A stretch of 64,000 nucleotides of DNA from Polaromonas sp. (GTDB lineage Bacteria; Pseudomonadota; Gammaproteobacteria; Burkholderiales; Burkholderiaceae_C): contig NZ_JABBPC010000009.1 in the NCBI RefSeq assembly GCF_012927485.1, forward strand, positions 1 through 64,000, given 5' to 3'. The notes under the pieces were generated by a model. That model had not been told where the DNA came from, ran no database searches, and saw only the letters and a program-made list of their open reading frames with translations. Positions 31,484 through 42,401 of this stretch are shown here, in pieces (positions within the stretch are counted from its first letter, which is position 1; each line of letters begins with the position of its first letter). The position numbers were made by a program, and so were the translations under genes.

Positions 31484-32269
31484 ATGCCGAACTGGTTGCA
31501 AACGCTGTTTCAGCGCCCGAGCGTCCGCCCCGGCACCATTCCCGATGCCTTGTGGCTCGCCACCTTGCTGCGCTACCCTTTTCTGGCCCGCCGTTCTGTC
31601 GCCGATCACTTGCGCCTGCGCAGCCTCGTCAGCCAGTTTTTGAGGCATAAAGAGTTCACGGGAGCGCATGGTCTGACGGTGACAGACGAGATGGCGGTTG
31701 CAATTGCGGCACAAGCCTGCCTGCCTGTCCTGCACTTAGGCCTGCGCTGGTATGACGACTTTAAAGGCATCGTCGTACACCCCGGCGCCATGCTGGCCCG
31801 ACGTGTGGTCACAGACGACAACGGCGTGGTGCACCGATATAACGAAGTGCTGCAGGGTGAAGCCATGGTGCTCGGCCCGGTCACCCTAAGCTGGCAGGAT
31901 GTGGCGGCAGCAGGCAAGTCTGCTGAAAGCGGCTACAACGTCGTGATTCACGAGTTCATTCACAAAATCGACATGCGCAGTGGGGCTGCTGACGGCTGCC
32001 CGCCCTTGCCCTCGCGCGCTGCTCACACAGCATGGCACGCTGTAATGCAACCCGCCTACGATACCTTTTGCGAGAAGGTGGTTGTCGCGGAACGCTTTGG
32101 CGGCGCGTTGCCATGGCTGGACCGGTATGGCACCGAATCTCCCGCTGAATTTTTTGCGGTGGCCTCTGAGGCCTATTTCGTCAACCGGCCGCGCTTCACA
32201 CAGGACTTCCCAACTCTGACTGCACTATTTGACCAGTTCTTTGAGTCTGATACGGCCCTGTCCAAATAG
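31484..32269 (+). CDS. Zinc-dependent peptidase, MtfA family
   Basis: NVVIHEFIHKIDMRSGAADGCPPLP. Confidence 0.9.
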   Translation: MPNWLQTLFQRPSVRPGTIPDALWLATLLRYPFLARRSVADHLRLRSLVSQFLRHKEFTGAHGLTVTDEMAVAIAAQACLPVLHLGLRWYDDFKGIVVHPGAMLARRVVTDDNGVVHRYNEVLQGEAMVLGPVTLSWQDVAAAGKSAESGYNVVIHEFIHKIDMRSGAADGCPPLPSRAAHTAWHAVMQPAYDTFCEKVVVAERFGGALPWLDRYGTESPAEFFAVASEAYFVNRPRFTQDFPTLTALFDQFFESDTALSK

Positions 32270-32505
32270 ATAAGAGCGCAAGCAGCTATATATTTAAATG
32301 CGAACTCAAATCTTTGTTCAGTCTGGAAAAAATCCAGGCTCTTAGACATCCGTGATGTTGGCTGAAGTGCAGGCCATCCTGCATTTCGACACCCGAGGCG
32401 GTTTAATATTTCTTTAATATTTGCCTCGTAAGATAAAACACTCAAAATTTAGCTGATCCGCTTCTGCTACCCAACAGCTTTGTCCAGATTTATGAAAGTC
32501 AAAAT

Positions 32506-33066
32506 ATGAGTTCAACATTGTTCACCACTGCCAACAAGACCGCACCCTACGCATCCCCAGCCGTTTTTCTTCATTGGACGCTGGCCATCCTCATCACCGG
32601 CATGATTGGTCTGGGCTGGTACATGATGTCGATTGAAGAGGATCCGGGCAGTGCCTGGTATTTCAACCTGCACAAATCAATCGGACTCATAATCGCTTTG
32701 CTCGTTCTTTTACGCTTGGTCTGGCGCCTTGGTCATAAGCCAACCTCTCTGCCCGCAAGCACTCAGCCCTGGGAGGTCACCGCATCTGCCGCGAGCCACT
32801 TCGTGCTGTATGCATCAATGATTGCAATGCCTATTTTCGGGATCATGGGTTCCCTGTTGAGTAAAAAAGACTTTTTGTTTTTCGGACTGCCACTGCCGCG
32901 TGTGTTTGAAGCTAACCACGGTTTTGCAGAAATTTTCTTTACCGCCCATTCGATCACTACGTGGGTTCTTGTCGGCCTGATTTCGCTACACACCTTGGCT
33001 GCGCTAAAGCATCTTGTCATCAATAAAGATGCAGTTTTTCAGCGCATGTGGTTTTCTAAAAGTTGA
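32506..33066 (+). CDS. Cytochrome b561 family protein
   Basis: Four TM segments; AVFLHWTLAILITGMIGLGWYM; HKSIGL. Confidence 0.92.
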   Translation: MSSTLFTTANKTAPYASPAVFLHWTLAILITGMIGLGWYMMSIEEDPGSAWYFNLHKSIGLIIALLVLLRLVWRLGHKPTSLPASTQPWEVTASAASHFVLYASMIAMPIFGIMGSLLSKKDFLFFGLPLPRVFEANHGFAEIFFTAHSITTWVLVGLISLHTLAALKHLVINKDAVFQRMWFSKS

Positions 33067-33398
33067 TTTTTCTCAACTCGCCGCAGTGACTCGCAAGAAC
33101 GCTGGTTCAAGGCGGAATCAACCCATTCACCCAGGTAGGTAATCCATCCCTCAGCGCGCCCGCAGTTTTGGCTGGGCCGAGACGTAGACGTTGGGGCACC
33201 GATTTCAATCGGTCGCATCTACACGAGTCTGTCTTCAACAAGCTGCAGATCGAATAACTGCAGCGACTTCCCCGAACAGCATGCTTCGTTGTAGGAAATT
33301 CACGCCATCGATTTTTTTAACCATCTACATCTGTAACCCGACAAGACGCTGAACCACTGGCGATTAATTAAATTGCACGATCAGTCTTGTCCAAGGTT

Positions 33399-34088
33399 TC
33401 AGCCAGCGTATTCGAGGACGGCGATAAAGTGGCACGCAGTGCCGCCCGCCACAAACAGGTGCCACACAAAATGCCCATAGCGAAGCCGCCCATCGGTGGC
33501 AAAAAAGGCCACCCCCAAGGTGTAAGAAGCACCACCCGCCAGCAACCAGAACAGCCCCCAAGCGGGCATTAACTGCAACATGGGTTTGACGGCTATCACA
33601 GCAATCCAGCCCATAGCCAGATAGAGGCCCGTGGAAATCCAAGGGTAGCGAATGCCGGCTATCGCCTTGACCGCCATCCCCGCTAGCGCCATCGCCCAGA
33701 CCAGCCCAAACAAAGTCCAGCCCCACGCTCCGCGCAGCACGCCGAGCGTGAACGGGGTGTAGGTGCCGGCAATCAACAGGTAAATTGCGCTGTGGTCGAG
33801 GATCTGAAACACCTTCTTGGCGCGCATGGCCCGCACGGCTGGCAGGGCGTGGTACAGCATGGAGGTGAAATAAAGCAACACCATGGTGGCGGCAAAAACA
33901 CTGGCACCGACAATGCCGGCGGTGTCGCCGCGATGTGCCGCGGCCACTATCAGAAAAGGGGCCGCGACCGCAGCGGCCAACAAAGCCACGCCATGACTGA
34001 GGCTGTTGGCAATCTCCTCGCCCAGCGACTGCGGCCGCTCCTGCGGCAAGGTCGCAGCAACCAACGCAGTCGGCGCTAGAGAGGTCAT
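33399..34088 (-). CDS. Hemolysin III family (PAQR-like) protein
   Basis: Seven hydrophobic segments; LYHALP; LDHSAIYLLIAGTYTPF. Confidence 0.92.
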   Translation of the reverse strand: MTSLAPTALVAATLPQERPQSLGEEIANSLSHGVALLAAAVAAPFLIVAAAHRGDTAGIVGASVFAATMVLLYFTSMLYHALPAVRAMRAKKVFQILDHSAIYLLIAGTYTPFTLGVLRGAWGWTLFGLVWAMALAGMAVKAIAGIRYPWISTGLYLAMGWIAVIAVKPMLQLMPAWGLFWLLAGGASYTLGVAFFATDGRLRYGHFVWHLFVAGGTACHFIAVLEYAG

Positions 34089-36958
34089 CGTTTGAGCAAC
34101 ACTTTCAGCACGTTTTGTACGCGCCGGGCATTGCTGGCGTCAAAGTCGCCCGACAGCACTTTGGCGGCATCTTCACCCCAGGTTTCCGCCGGAGTGGGTG
34201 CATTGCGCTTGGTCAGTAATTGCAGCTGCAACATGCGCCGGGCGCTGATGTGCTCAGCTGGCGTCGGAAGCTCGGCCGCCATTTCCAGGCGCAGTAGTGC
34301 TTCGGGGGCTTCGGATACCGCCTTGCCAGACGGCACACTGAGTGCCTGAACCCAGCTACTACGCACAGCGGCGGTAACTTGCTTGCCTAATTCCTGCGCG
34401 CCAGGCAGTTGCACCGGATCACGTGTCTCCCAGGCGGTGAGGAGGTGGGTCAGTACTTCGCCATGTGCCAGCATCGCGAGCTTTTTCAAGGCCATGTTGG
34501 CGCTTTCAAAGGCCTCGCGTTGCGCGCGGAAGGCAGCGTCACCCAGACGCGGGCCGCGGTCTTCGAAGGCCGGACGGTCGTTGAAGCGATCACCCCGGTT
34601 CTCACGGTCAGCCCGGTACGGCTCAAACTTGTTGTCGCTACTGGCGCGCGGGCCACCGGGTTTGCTGCCCGGGCGCGAATCTTTACGGTCACCAAATTTT
34701 CCGCCACGACCTGTCGTTGCGGACTCGGTTTTTCTCATGCCAGGGCGATCATCGCCGCGCATCGCCACAACGGGCTTGGCGGGCTTGGCGGCTGGGGCGG
34801 GCGCAGATTCAGCGGGCTCTACTGCAGGCTCGACGGCAGGAGCGATCTCTTCTGCTATATTTTCTGTAGCAGGTAGCGTCTGCGCTTCTGAGGCTTCAGA
34901 CTGATATTCTTCAGAAATTAACACTGCGTCAGCGCTGACTACCGCGTCTGCAGTCGCGACAGCGCCACCCGCTTCAACGGCTTTAACTGAGGCGGCTGCG
35001 GGCGCAGCCGCTACTGGCAGTTGCCCGCGAATAATGGCCTCAAGCGACTTGGCGGCGGCGTGAATTTTCTGCGCATCGCCACTGGCATTGGCGGCGTCCA
35101 GGGCCTTAGCGGCCTCCACCACGTAGCGATCGTGCTCGCCAAGCGATGCCGCGGCCTTTTCACGGTCGGCAGTTTTGCGCTGGAAGGCGTCGTCAATGGG
35201 CTTGCGGAAAGCGTCCCACAGTTTTTGCTCTTGCTTGCGCTCAATCGGCACGCTTTGTGCCTCGTGTTGCCAGCGCTGCTGCAGGGCTTTCACGGTATCA
35301 ATCCGAAGTTGCGGCTCGGCGCCCAGCACTTGCGCCTCTTCAATCATGGCTTTGCGGCGTGCCAAGCTTTCGTTGCGCGCGGCGGTTAGCGGTGCGTCGG
35401 CCGAATCCATCGCGGCTTTCCAGACCGGCTGGATTTCCGCGAAGGCTTTTTCACCCAGATGCCCCGCTTCGCGCCATTTATCCACAAATCCGTTCAGGCT
35501 GCGAATCTGGTGCTTCCAATCGGTGTTGGTCTTGTGGGTTTCGGCCCAAGCCAGCACCTCATCAATCAATACGTGTCGTTGGGCCAGGGCAGCCTCGGTC
35601 TGCTCTTTGGATTTTTCAAGCCAGACTTCGACGACTTTGTGGGCTTCGTTACAAGCGTCGTCAAAACGTTTCCACAGCGCGTGGTTGGGCGTACCGCCCT
35701 GGTCGCTCGTCTTCCACTGGTCTCGCATGACGCGCAAGGTGTCCTGCTGCTTGCGGCCACCCATGGGTTTGGCCACCAGCGCTTCGGCCTTGACGACCAG
35801 CTCTTCGCGGATCTGGTCGGCGCGCCAGCGCTGCCAACCTTCAAGCTCGCCCGCTGCGGTCAGTGCGGCGTGCGCCGCCGCTTCAAGCTTGCTGTCGATG
35901 TTGCGAATATTCTCTTTTAGTACCTGGCGCAAGTCTGCGGCTACCTTGGGTGTGGCTTTGCCGTGACCTTCGGTGACTTCATGCTCCAGTTTTAATAGCG
36001 CTTCGTGCACGATGGCTGAAGACTTCTCTCGCATTTCCTTCAAAACAGCCGGGTCGATTTTGGTTTTTGGCGCACGGGCGGGCGGGCTGACCTCGTTAAC
36101 GCCGTTGTACTCAGTTTTTGACACCACGCTTCCCACACCGCGTGCAGCGCGCAACTCGTTAGCCCAGACGGGAACGGCGGGCAATGGCGCCGCGGCGTCC
36201 ATAGAGGCTTTCACGGCCAGCGCCAGCGCGCCCTGGAACGCGTCCCAGACCGCCAGCAACTGGCCGCGCGAAGCGTCAAGCAGCGGCGGAAATTTGGCAT
36301 CCACGCTGGTCCAATTGGAATCTCGCGTGAGCTCATCGGCCTGGGCCTGCCAACGCGCCACATCGGCGAGCAAGGTGTCAAGCACCACTTCCGCTTCGCG
36401 CCAGGGTTTGATGGACAACACCTCAATGCGCTGCGAAATCAAGACGGCGGCCTCGCGCTGCACCTGGGTGCGGTGCTGCAAGTCTTCAATAGTTTTCACG
36501 CGGTCTGCCAGTTGCACTTTCAGTCCGGCCAAGGGTTCCTTGGATAAAGGCGCACCGGCCTTGGCTGCATCGCGCTGCCAAGCCAAGGCATTAGCGAGGT
36601 TGAGCTTGGGCAAATCCAAAAGACCCTGCGCTTTTTGAGCCCATTCGGCGGCGACCGCTTCCTGTCCTTTGCTGCGCTTGACTTCGTCGAGCTTTTCCTT
36701 CAACGGTTTGGCGGCACCCTTGTCACGATTCGCTAGATCTTTGTATACCTCGGCCATTTGATCGGACGTAGGCTCGGTGGTCAGCCACTGGCGAATGCGC
36801 GCGACACGCTCACCCGATGTGGCTGCTGAAAAGGCGCCGCCCGTCAGTCCGTCCAACGGATGGACTTCAGTGGATTTGGCCGCACCGATTTTCACGGCAG
36901 AAGCTCCGGCCGGGGTGGTTTCAGCTTTGGAAGATTTGGACAGGGGGAAACGCAGCAT
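34085..36958 (-). CDS. DUF349 domain-containing protein
   Basis: 957 aa with repeated W-x(5-9)-F/R-D coiled repeats. Confidence 0.85.
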   Translation of the reverse strand: MLRFPLSKSSKAETTPAGASAVKIGAAKSTEVHPLDGLTGGAFSAATSGERVARIRQWLTTEPTSDQMAEVYKDLANRDKGAAKPLKEKLDEVKRSKGQEAVAAEWAQKAQGLLDLPKLNLANALAWQRDAAKAGAPLSKEPLAGLKVQLADRVKTIEDLQHRTQVQREAAVLISQRIEVLSIKPWREAEVVLDTLLADVARWQAQADELTRDSNWTSVDAKFPPLLDASRGQLLAVWDAFQGALALAVKASMDAAAPLPAVPVWANELRAARGVGSVVSKTEYNGVNEVSPPARAPKTKIDPAVLKEMREKSSAIVHEALLKLEHEVTEGHGKATPKVAADLRQVLKENIRNIDSKLEAAAHAALTAAGELEGWQRWRADQIREELVVKAEALVAKPMGGRKQQDTLRVMRDQWKTSDQGGTPNHALWKRFDDACNEAHKVVEVWLEKSKEQTEAALAQRHVLIDEVLAWAETHKTNTDWKHQIRSLNGFVDKWREAGHLGEKAFAEIQPVWKAAMDSADAPLTAARNESLARRKAMIEEAQVLGAEPQLRIDTVKALQQRWQHEAQSVPIERKQEQKLWDAFRKPIDDAFQRKTADREKAAASLGEHDRYVVEAAKALDAANASGDAQKIHAAAKSLEAIIRGQLPVAAAPAAASVKAVEAGGAVATADAVVSADAVLISEEYQSEASEAQTLPATENIAEEIAPAVEPAVEPAESAPAPAAKPAKPVVAMRGDDRPGMRKTESATTGRGGKFGDRKDSRPGSKPGGPRASSDNKFEPYRADRENRGDRFNDRPAFEDRGPRLGDAAFRAQREAFESANMALKKLAMLAHGEVLTHLLTAWETRDPVQLPGAQELGKQVTAAVRSSWVQALSVPSGKAVSEAPEALLRLEMAAELPTPAEHISARRMLQLQLLTKRNAPTPAETWGEDAAKVLSGDFDASNARRVQNVLKVLLKR

Positions 36959-37722
36959 AAAAAATCAACAATCAGTTCAAAAAAATAATCAACAACGGTA
37001 CGCACACCGAGCACTCAAAGCCCCGGAGTTTGTAAGCCTGCCACTACCGACAGCAATGGATGGGGGGATAAACCGGGCGAGAGACAGGGGACGATGAGTG
37101 GGGAAAAATTTGGGCCAGGACTTGGAAGGCCCGAATACCTTTAGCTCAAAAAATAAAGCAATGCGTGTATTTTCGCTGTTTTTACGGCAGCACCAAATTA
37201 AGTTCGGTGCAAGGGCTCCAACGAGCCTTCGGTCGCACGGCTTTGCCGACTCCCGGAAAGGGTAACTCGCTCGACAAATTTTGGGCGGCGAAGCAATCTC
37301 CGACGTCCGCTGCGTGTTGAGCCGCTAAGTGCAGTGATGCTTCTATACAGATACGTTGGACCTTGCGCTGGGGGCTGACCAGGAAAAGCTGGGCACTGCC
37401 AGGGGCTCGGGTACCTTCTGGCCTCGAAGAGGCGGCGATCTGGCTTTGGCGATTTCCCAGTCATCGATTGTCAGCGTCAGTGATCAAAGCTTGAATCCGA
37501 CCATGCTTAGCGTGACCTGCCGATCTAACTTTTCTGACGCGATTTTCTGCGACTTCGAAATCGAAGGCGCTACGACTGCAGAGACTGAGCAGCAACGCTG
37601 ATTTTCCAGTTGAAAACTTCCTGAAACGCACCGCTTGTTCTTGAACTCATGGTTTTTGAGTCTTTAACGCCTCAACGCGAAAGGTGAATGATCTAATTGG
37701 AAAAAAGACGGACCAACCAAAA

Positions 37723-37755
37723 AAAACCCCGGTCAGCTTGACTAACCGGGGTTGA
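37723..37755 (-). terminator. Rho-independent terminator of an unassigned minus-strand transcript
   Basis: Minus strand AACCCCGGTTAGTCAAGCTGACCGGGGTTTTTTTT. Confidence 0.75.
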
Positions 37756-38199
37756 CGGCGAGCATTTATGCTCATGCCGTCGGGTTTCGCAACGGAGAGA
37801 GTACTCGTCTCGCAGTGCGGTGAAAGCAAGTGATTGCTTCCAGTTTTACCGGGGTTGGTTACCCAGTCAGCGCCCGAATTAACCGGACAACTGCAGATTA
37901 AGCTTCTTGAGTCGCACAAGCAATCTCAAGTTCTCAATCACAAGACCGGGTGCGATTGAAATCTTCTTGGTTTTCTAGCCCTGTTCTGGTCCAGCTCCGA
38001 ACTAAAAACAGGCGGCTTACTCACACCTCTACGATCAAAAAATTCGAATAACAAAATCGACGCCCGGATTGTGTCGCAATTACGACCAACAAACGTTACT
38101 CAAAGAAACCCCAAAAAAAGCCCCGCTAAACGCTTGAATTCAGTTATCTTTGTTGAAAAGAAGGTTTATATATTCAGTAATTTGTATATAGATTTGACT

Positions 38200-38240
38200 T
38201 GTTATCCTTGACAGGTTATTTAACAGGACAATAGAATCCC
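38200..38240 (+). promoter_or_regulatory. Sigma70-like promoter
   Basis: TTGACA-ggttatttaacaggaca-ATAGAAT upstream of the lytic transglycosylase. Confidence 0.55.
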
Positions 38241-38397
38241 GCCAGCCCCCCGAGAATCTCAGGGGCAACCCACAGCGCTACCCGATTCGGTAGCGTTAAC
38301 GAATGGTCAGCACGCACAAGGCAGCACCTTGATTTGATGGCGACCCAATCAAAGTCTGCTGGGCCTCATCGGCCCGGCATGCAAAGAAAGGAGTGCT

Positions 38398-39282
38398 ATG
38401 ACGGCGCTAAGTAACTTCAGTTCTAAACTCCATGCCAGGGCGCACTTAAACAGTGTACGCAGCAGTCTTAGCAATATTGCTGACGACATTGCCCAGGGCT
38501 TATTCGAAATCACCCACAACAGCTTTGCCATTTTGGGACTGGCAGTGGTGTTCGGTGTCATTACGTTAACGGCCAGACCCGACCTGCGTGACGCCGGTGA
38601 ACTCAAGCTCATAACCTGGCTGCAAGAGCGGCAGGAAGCAACGATCGGCTTTACCGAGCCCGCCGCCATTGATCGCGCCACAGCGTCCGATCCAAAAGAC
38701 CTGCCCTCCGCCCAAGCGGCAGTAGCCTACTGGCTGAGCAAAAAATACAATGTTGCCCCTGAACCTCTCAGCGTTTTGGTCGCCCAGGCCTTTGAAATTG
38801 GACAGAAAGCCAAGCTTGACCCTACCCTGATTTTGGCCATCATGGCCATCGAGTCGGGATTCAACCCATTTGCTCAAAGCCCGGTAGGTGCGCAAGGCCT
38901 GATGCAGGTGATGACCCAGGTGCATAACGATAAGTACGAGAATTTCGGCGGAAAACTGGCGGCTTTTGATCCCGTTACCAATCTTCGCGTCGGCGTCAAG
39001 GTGTTGCAGGAATGCATTACACGCGCCGGCTCCATTGAAGGTGGCTTGAAATACTACGTCGGCGCGGCCAATTTGGCTGATGACGGCGGCTACGCTGGTA
39101 AAGTCATGGCGGAACATGCCCGCCTGCTGGCGGTTGCGACGGGCAAGCGCATGCCCTCTTCGCGCTTCTTCAGCTTACCCACCCCCATACGCCCCACGCC
39201 AGCAGCATTGCCTGCGGGGTCCACTCAGTTGGAATCTGACGGAAAAACGTCCGACAAAGTAGCCCTTCTGAACCAGTCCTGA
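38398..39282 (+). CDS. Lytic transglycosylase (SLT domain)
   Basis: ILAIMAIESGFNPFAQSPVGAQGLMQVM. Confidence 0.93.
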   Translation: MTALSNFSSKLHARAHLNSVRSSLSNIADDIAQGLFEITHNSFAILGLAVVFGVITLTARPDLRDAGELKLITWLQERQEATIGFTEPAAIDRATASDPKDLPSAQAAVAYWLSKKYNVAPEPLSVLVAQAFEIGQKAKLDPTLILAIMAIESGFNPFAQSPVGAQGLMQVMTQVHNDKYENFGGKLAAFDPVTNLRVGVKVLQECITRAGSIEGGLKYYVGAANLADDGGYAGKVMAEHARLLAVATGKRMPSSRFFSLPTPIRPTPAALPAGSTQLESDGKTSDKVALLNQS

Positions 39283-39311
39283 CCAGATCCAGCGCTCTAA
39301 GTTACACTCAA

Positions 39312-39436
39312 CGGGTGCGCGACTGGCGATAGGCATCCTGGTTTTCTCAACTACTGGTGCCGACGTGGGACACCACCGGGGAGCGCACCGCTGAACGCCA
39401 TTTGGCCAAAGCGTTTAGCCGTTCGCCTGGGCAGCC
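39312..39436 (+). promoter_or_regulatory. ZTP riboswitch (pfl motif)
   Basis: gcgcGACTGGCGAtaggca...GTGGGACaCCACCGGGGAGCGcaccg...CCGttCGCCTGGGCA upstream of glyA. Confidence 0.9.
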
Positions 39437-39486
39437 CTTGATTCCTTGACGCTCAAGGACAAGGATTCAAGTCTTGAAGGACTGCC

Positions 39487-40731
39487 GTGTACCACCGAAA
39501 CATTCTGATCGAACAGACCGACCCCGAAATTTTCGCTGTTATCCAAGCTGAAAACGCTCGGCAAGAACACCACATCGAGCTGATTGCCAGCGAGAACTAT
39601 GCTTCGCCGGCGGTGATGGCCGCGCAAGGCTCACAGCTCACTAACAAATACGCTGAAGGCTACCCTGGTCGCCGCTATTACGGCGGCTGCGAACATGTGG
39701 ATGTGGCCGAGCAACTCGCCATTAACCGCGTCAAACAGATTTTTGGGGCAGAGGCCGCCAACGTGCAGCCACATTGCGGCGCGTCAGCTAACGAGGCCGT
39801 GTTTCTCGCTTTTCTCAAACCCGGCGACACCATCATGGGCATGTCATTGGCCGAAGGCGGCCACCTGACTCATGGTATGCCGCTCAATATAAGCGGTAAG
39901 TGGTTCAACGTCGTTTCCTATGGCCTTAATGCCAAAGAAGAGATCGACTACGACGCCATGGAGCGTAAGGCGCATGAAGCCAAACCCAAGCTGCTCATTG
40001 CCGGCGCTTCCGCCTACAGCCTGCGCATCGATTTCGAGCGCTTCGCAAAAGTTGCCAAGGCGGTGGGCGCAATCTTCATGGTGGACATAGCCCACTACGC
40101 AGGCCTGGTTGCAGCCGGCGTGTACCCCAACCCGGTGCCGCATGCCGACATCGTCACATCCACTACCCACAAGAGCCTGCGTGGCCCGCGCGGCGGCATC
40201 ATTTTGATGAAGGCCGAGCACGAAAAAGCAATCAACAGCGCTATCTTTCCCGGCTTGCAAGGCGGCCCGCTGATGCACGTGATTGCCGCTAAAGCCGTGG
40301 CTTTCAAGGAAGCGCTCTCACCCGAGTTCAAGGTCTATCAGCAGCAAGTCCTGAAAAACGCCCAAATCGTGGCCGAAACGCTCACAAAGCGGGGTCTGCG
40401 CATTGTCAGCGGCCGCACTGAAAGCCATCTGATGCTGGTCGATTTGCGCGCCAAAGGGATTACCGGCAAGGAAGCCGAGGCTGTATTGGGCAGCGCCCAC
40501 ATGACCATCAATAAAAATGCGATTCCGAATGATCCGGAAAAACCAATGGTCACCAGCGGCGTGCGAATTGGCACCCCAGCCATGACTACTCGCGGCTTTA
40601 AAGACGAGGAAGCGCGCCTCACAGCCAACCTGATTGCCGATGTGTTGGACAACCCTCGGGACACCGCCAATATTGAAGCGGTTCGCGCCAAAGTCAATGC
40701 GCTGACGGCCCGCTTTCCGGTTTACGGCTGA
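39487..40731 (+). CDS. glyA: Serine hydroxymethyltransferase (GTG start)
   Basis: [45 protein letters not shown]. Confidence 0.98.
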   Translation: MYHRNILIEQTDPEIFAVIQAENARQEHHIELIASENYASPAVMAAQGSQLTNKYAEGYPGRRYYGGCEHVDVAEQLAINRVKQIFGAEAANVQPHCGASANEAVFLAFLKPGDTIMGMSLAEGGHLTHGMPLNISGKWFNVVSYGLNAKEEIDYDAMERKAHEAKPKLLIAGASAYSLRIDFERFAKVAKAVGAIFMVDIAHYAGLVAAGVYPNPVPHADIVTSTTHKSLRGPRGGIILMKAEHEKAINSAIFPGLQGGPLMHVIAAKAVAFKEALSPEFKVYQQQVLKNAQIVAETLTKRGLRIVSGRTESHLMLVDLRAKGITGKEAEAVLGSAHMTINKNAIPNDPEKPMVTSGVRIGTPAMTTRGFKDEEARLTANLIADVLDNPRDTANIEAVRAKVNALTARFPVYG

Positions 40732-40767
40732 TCTGAGGCCCGAAGTGACGACTGGAGTTGCGCTCCA

Positions 40768-41217
40768 ATGAAATGCCCCTTTTGCGGTCACCTTGAGACC
40801 CAGGTGGTCGAAACCCGGGTTACTGAAGAAGCAGATTTCATACGCCGCCGTCGCCAGTGCGGCGCGTGTGAAAAACGCTTCACCACCTATGAACGGCCAG
40901 ACGTCAACTTTCCATCCATCGTCAAAAAAGACGGTCGACGGACCGAATACAAGCGCGGCAAAATCCAGGACTCCATGACGCTAGCGCTGCGTAAACGCCC
41001 GGTAAGTACGGAACAGGTTGACTCGGCCATTGAACGCGTCGAGGAAAAACTGCTGACTTTGGGTCTGCGCGAAGTTGCCTCAAGTCGGCTCGGCGAACTG
41101 GTGATGCGCGAGCTGAAAAAGCTGGACAAAGTCGCTTACGTGCGCTTCGCAAGCGTTTACCGGAGTTTCGAAGACATCGACGAATTCAAGACACTCGTAG
41201 ACGAGGTGCGGCGGTAA
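40768..41217 (+). CDS. nrdR: Transcriptional repressor NrdR
   Basis: [42 protein letters not shown]. Confidence 0.98.
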   Translation: MKCPFCGHLETQVVETRVTEEADFIRRRRQCGACEKRFTTYERPDVNFPSIVKKDGRRTEYKRGKIQDSMTLALRKRPVSTEQVDSAIERVEEKLLTLGLREVASSRLGELVMRELKKLDKVAYVRFASVYRSFEDIDEFKTLVDEVRR

Positions 41218-41301
41218 ATTTCTTCGCCGCTGGTCAACCCAGGACTGCCGGCTGTCCATTTCGGCTCCCCGTAACCCCAGCGGTCAATCAAACTGAGTCC
41301 C

Positions 41302-41844
41302 ATGGACAAACGTCGTGGATTTACGTTGATCGAACTTTTGGTTGTGTTGGCTGTCGTCGCAGTCCTGGCCACACTTGCTGCGCCCTCGTTCAAGCGGCAG
41401 ATCCAATCGACAACAATATCCAGCACGGTAAATACCTTTTTGGCGGATATGCGCTATGCCCGCAGTGAGTCGATACGGCGCGGGGGCGGCGTGATCATGT
41501 GCCACAGCAATTCCCCCGAAGCAGCAAATCCTGTTTGCGACAACGATTCCGGTCCGGGAGGCAACGGATGGATCAGTGGTTGGATTGTTTTTCAAGACCT
41601 GGGAGGTGGCGGAAAGGCACTGTTGCGCGTTCAGCCTCCAATCACCTCAATGGACTCTATCAAGGAAGGGGATAACTTAACTACCACCACCCAATTCGCA
41701 TTCACTGCGACGGGAAGAATTCCGCCTTCGGAGACGTCAATGATTTTTGGCGGAAGCAACTATCCCAGCGACGTTCAACGCCGCGTCTGTATCAACGCTA
41801 GCGGCCGCCCCCGAATATCCGCTTCTGTTGCAACATGCTCATGA
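41302..41844 (+). CDS. Type IV pilus minor pilin, GspH/FimT family
   Basis: RGFTLIELLVVLAVVAVLATLAAPSF prepilin signal. Confidence 0.9.
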   Translation: MDKRRGFTLIELLVVLAVVAVLATLAAPSFKRQIQSTTISSTVNTFLADMRYARSESIRRGGGVIMCHSNSPEAANPVCDNDSGPGGNGWISGWIVFQDLGGGGKALLRVQPPITSMDSIKEGDNLTTTTQFAFTATGRIPPSETSMIFGGSNYPSDVQRRVCINASGRPRISASVATCS

Positions 41845-42401
41845 AGACGTCCTATATGAATCGCCATACCCACTCGGGCGCCTCACTGATCGAAGTCCTG
41901 GTTGCCATACTGATATTGTCTTTTGGAATGCTTTCACTCGGCGCCATGCTGTCTTTTTCAGTGCAACTGCCCAAGTTATCCGGCTACCGTGCGACGGCTG
42001 CCAACTTAGCCTCCAGTCATATTGAGCGTATTCGGGCCAACACCGTGGGATTTGCAAATAACTTATACAGTGTGCCCATAAGTTATGTCGGGACATTCAA
42101 TGACGACATCGCGCTGGTGGAGTGCGCTTATCCCAATTGCAATGCGGCATCACTAGCGACTATGGATAACACATACACGCAAAAAGCGGTTCGCAATGAA
42201 CTCCCTGCAGGAGGCATGCTCTTAACATGCGATACCGATACCACCACGCCATGCAGTCCGACCTCATATGGCAACCTGTGGATTATGTGGCGAGAGCCCA
42301 GCACCTATGCCGCGCTCAACCCAACGTCCTCTGACAACTGCCCCCCCGGGATCAACTTCACTCCCCAGCCTCGCTGCCTCTACGTGAGATTCAAGTTATG
42401 A
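41835..42401 (+). CDS. Type IV pilus modification protein PilV-like
   Basis: SGASLIEVLVAILILSFGMLSLGAM. Confidence 0.88.
   Translation: MLMKTSYMNRHTHSGASLIEVLVAILILSFGMLSLGAMLSFSVQLPKLSGYRATAANLASSHIERIRANTVGFANNLYSVPISYVGTFNDDIALVECAYPNCNAASLATMDNTYTQKAVRNELPAGGMLLTCDTDTTTPCSPTSYGNLWIMWREPSTYAALNPTSSDNCPPGINFTPQPRCLYVRFKL

Noticed and set aside
34409-36638. Several plus-strand ORFs opposite the DUF349 gene
   Set aside because: Shadow ORFs, low-complexity translations, no start context
37190-37480. Possible attC or repeat copy (GGTAACTCGCTCGACAA...GTGTTGAGC) and 88-aa minus ORF
   Set aside because: R'' box does not fit RYYYAAC, arms do not pair, and it does not align with the 61.4/63.9 kb repeats
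38300-38345. c-di-GMP-I riboswitch suggested by CACGCACAAGGCA
   Set aside because: Only a short motif matches; the GGGACGCAAAGC segment and the expected three-way junction are absent
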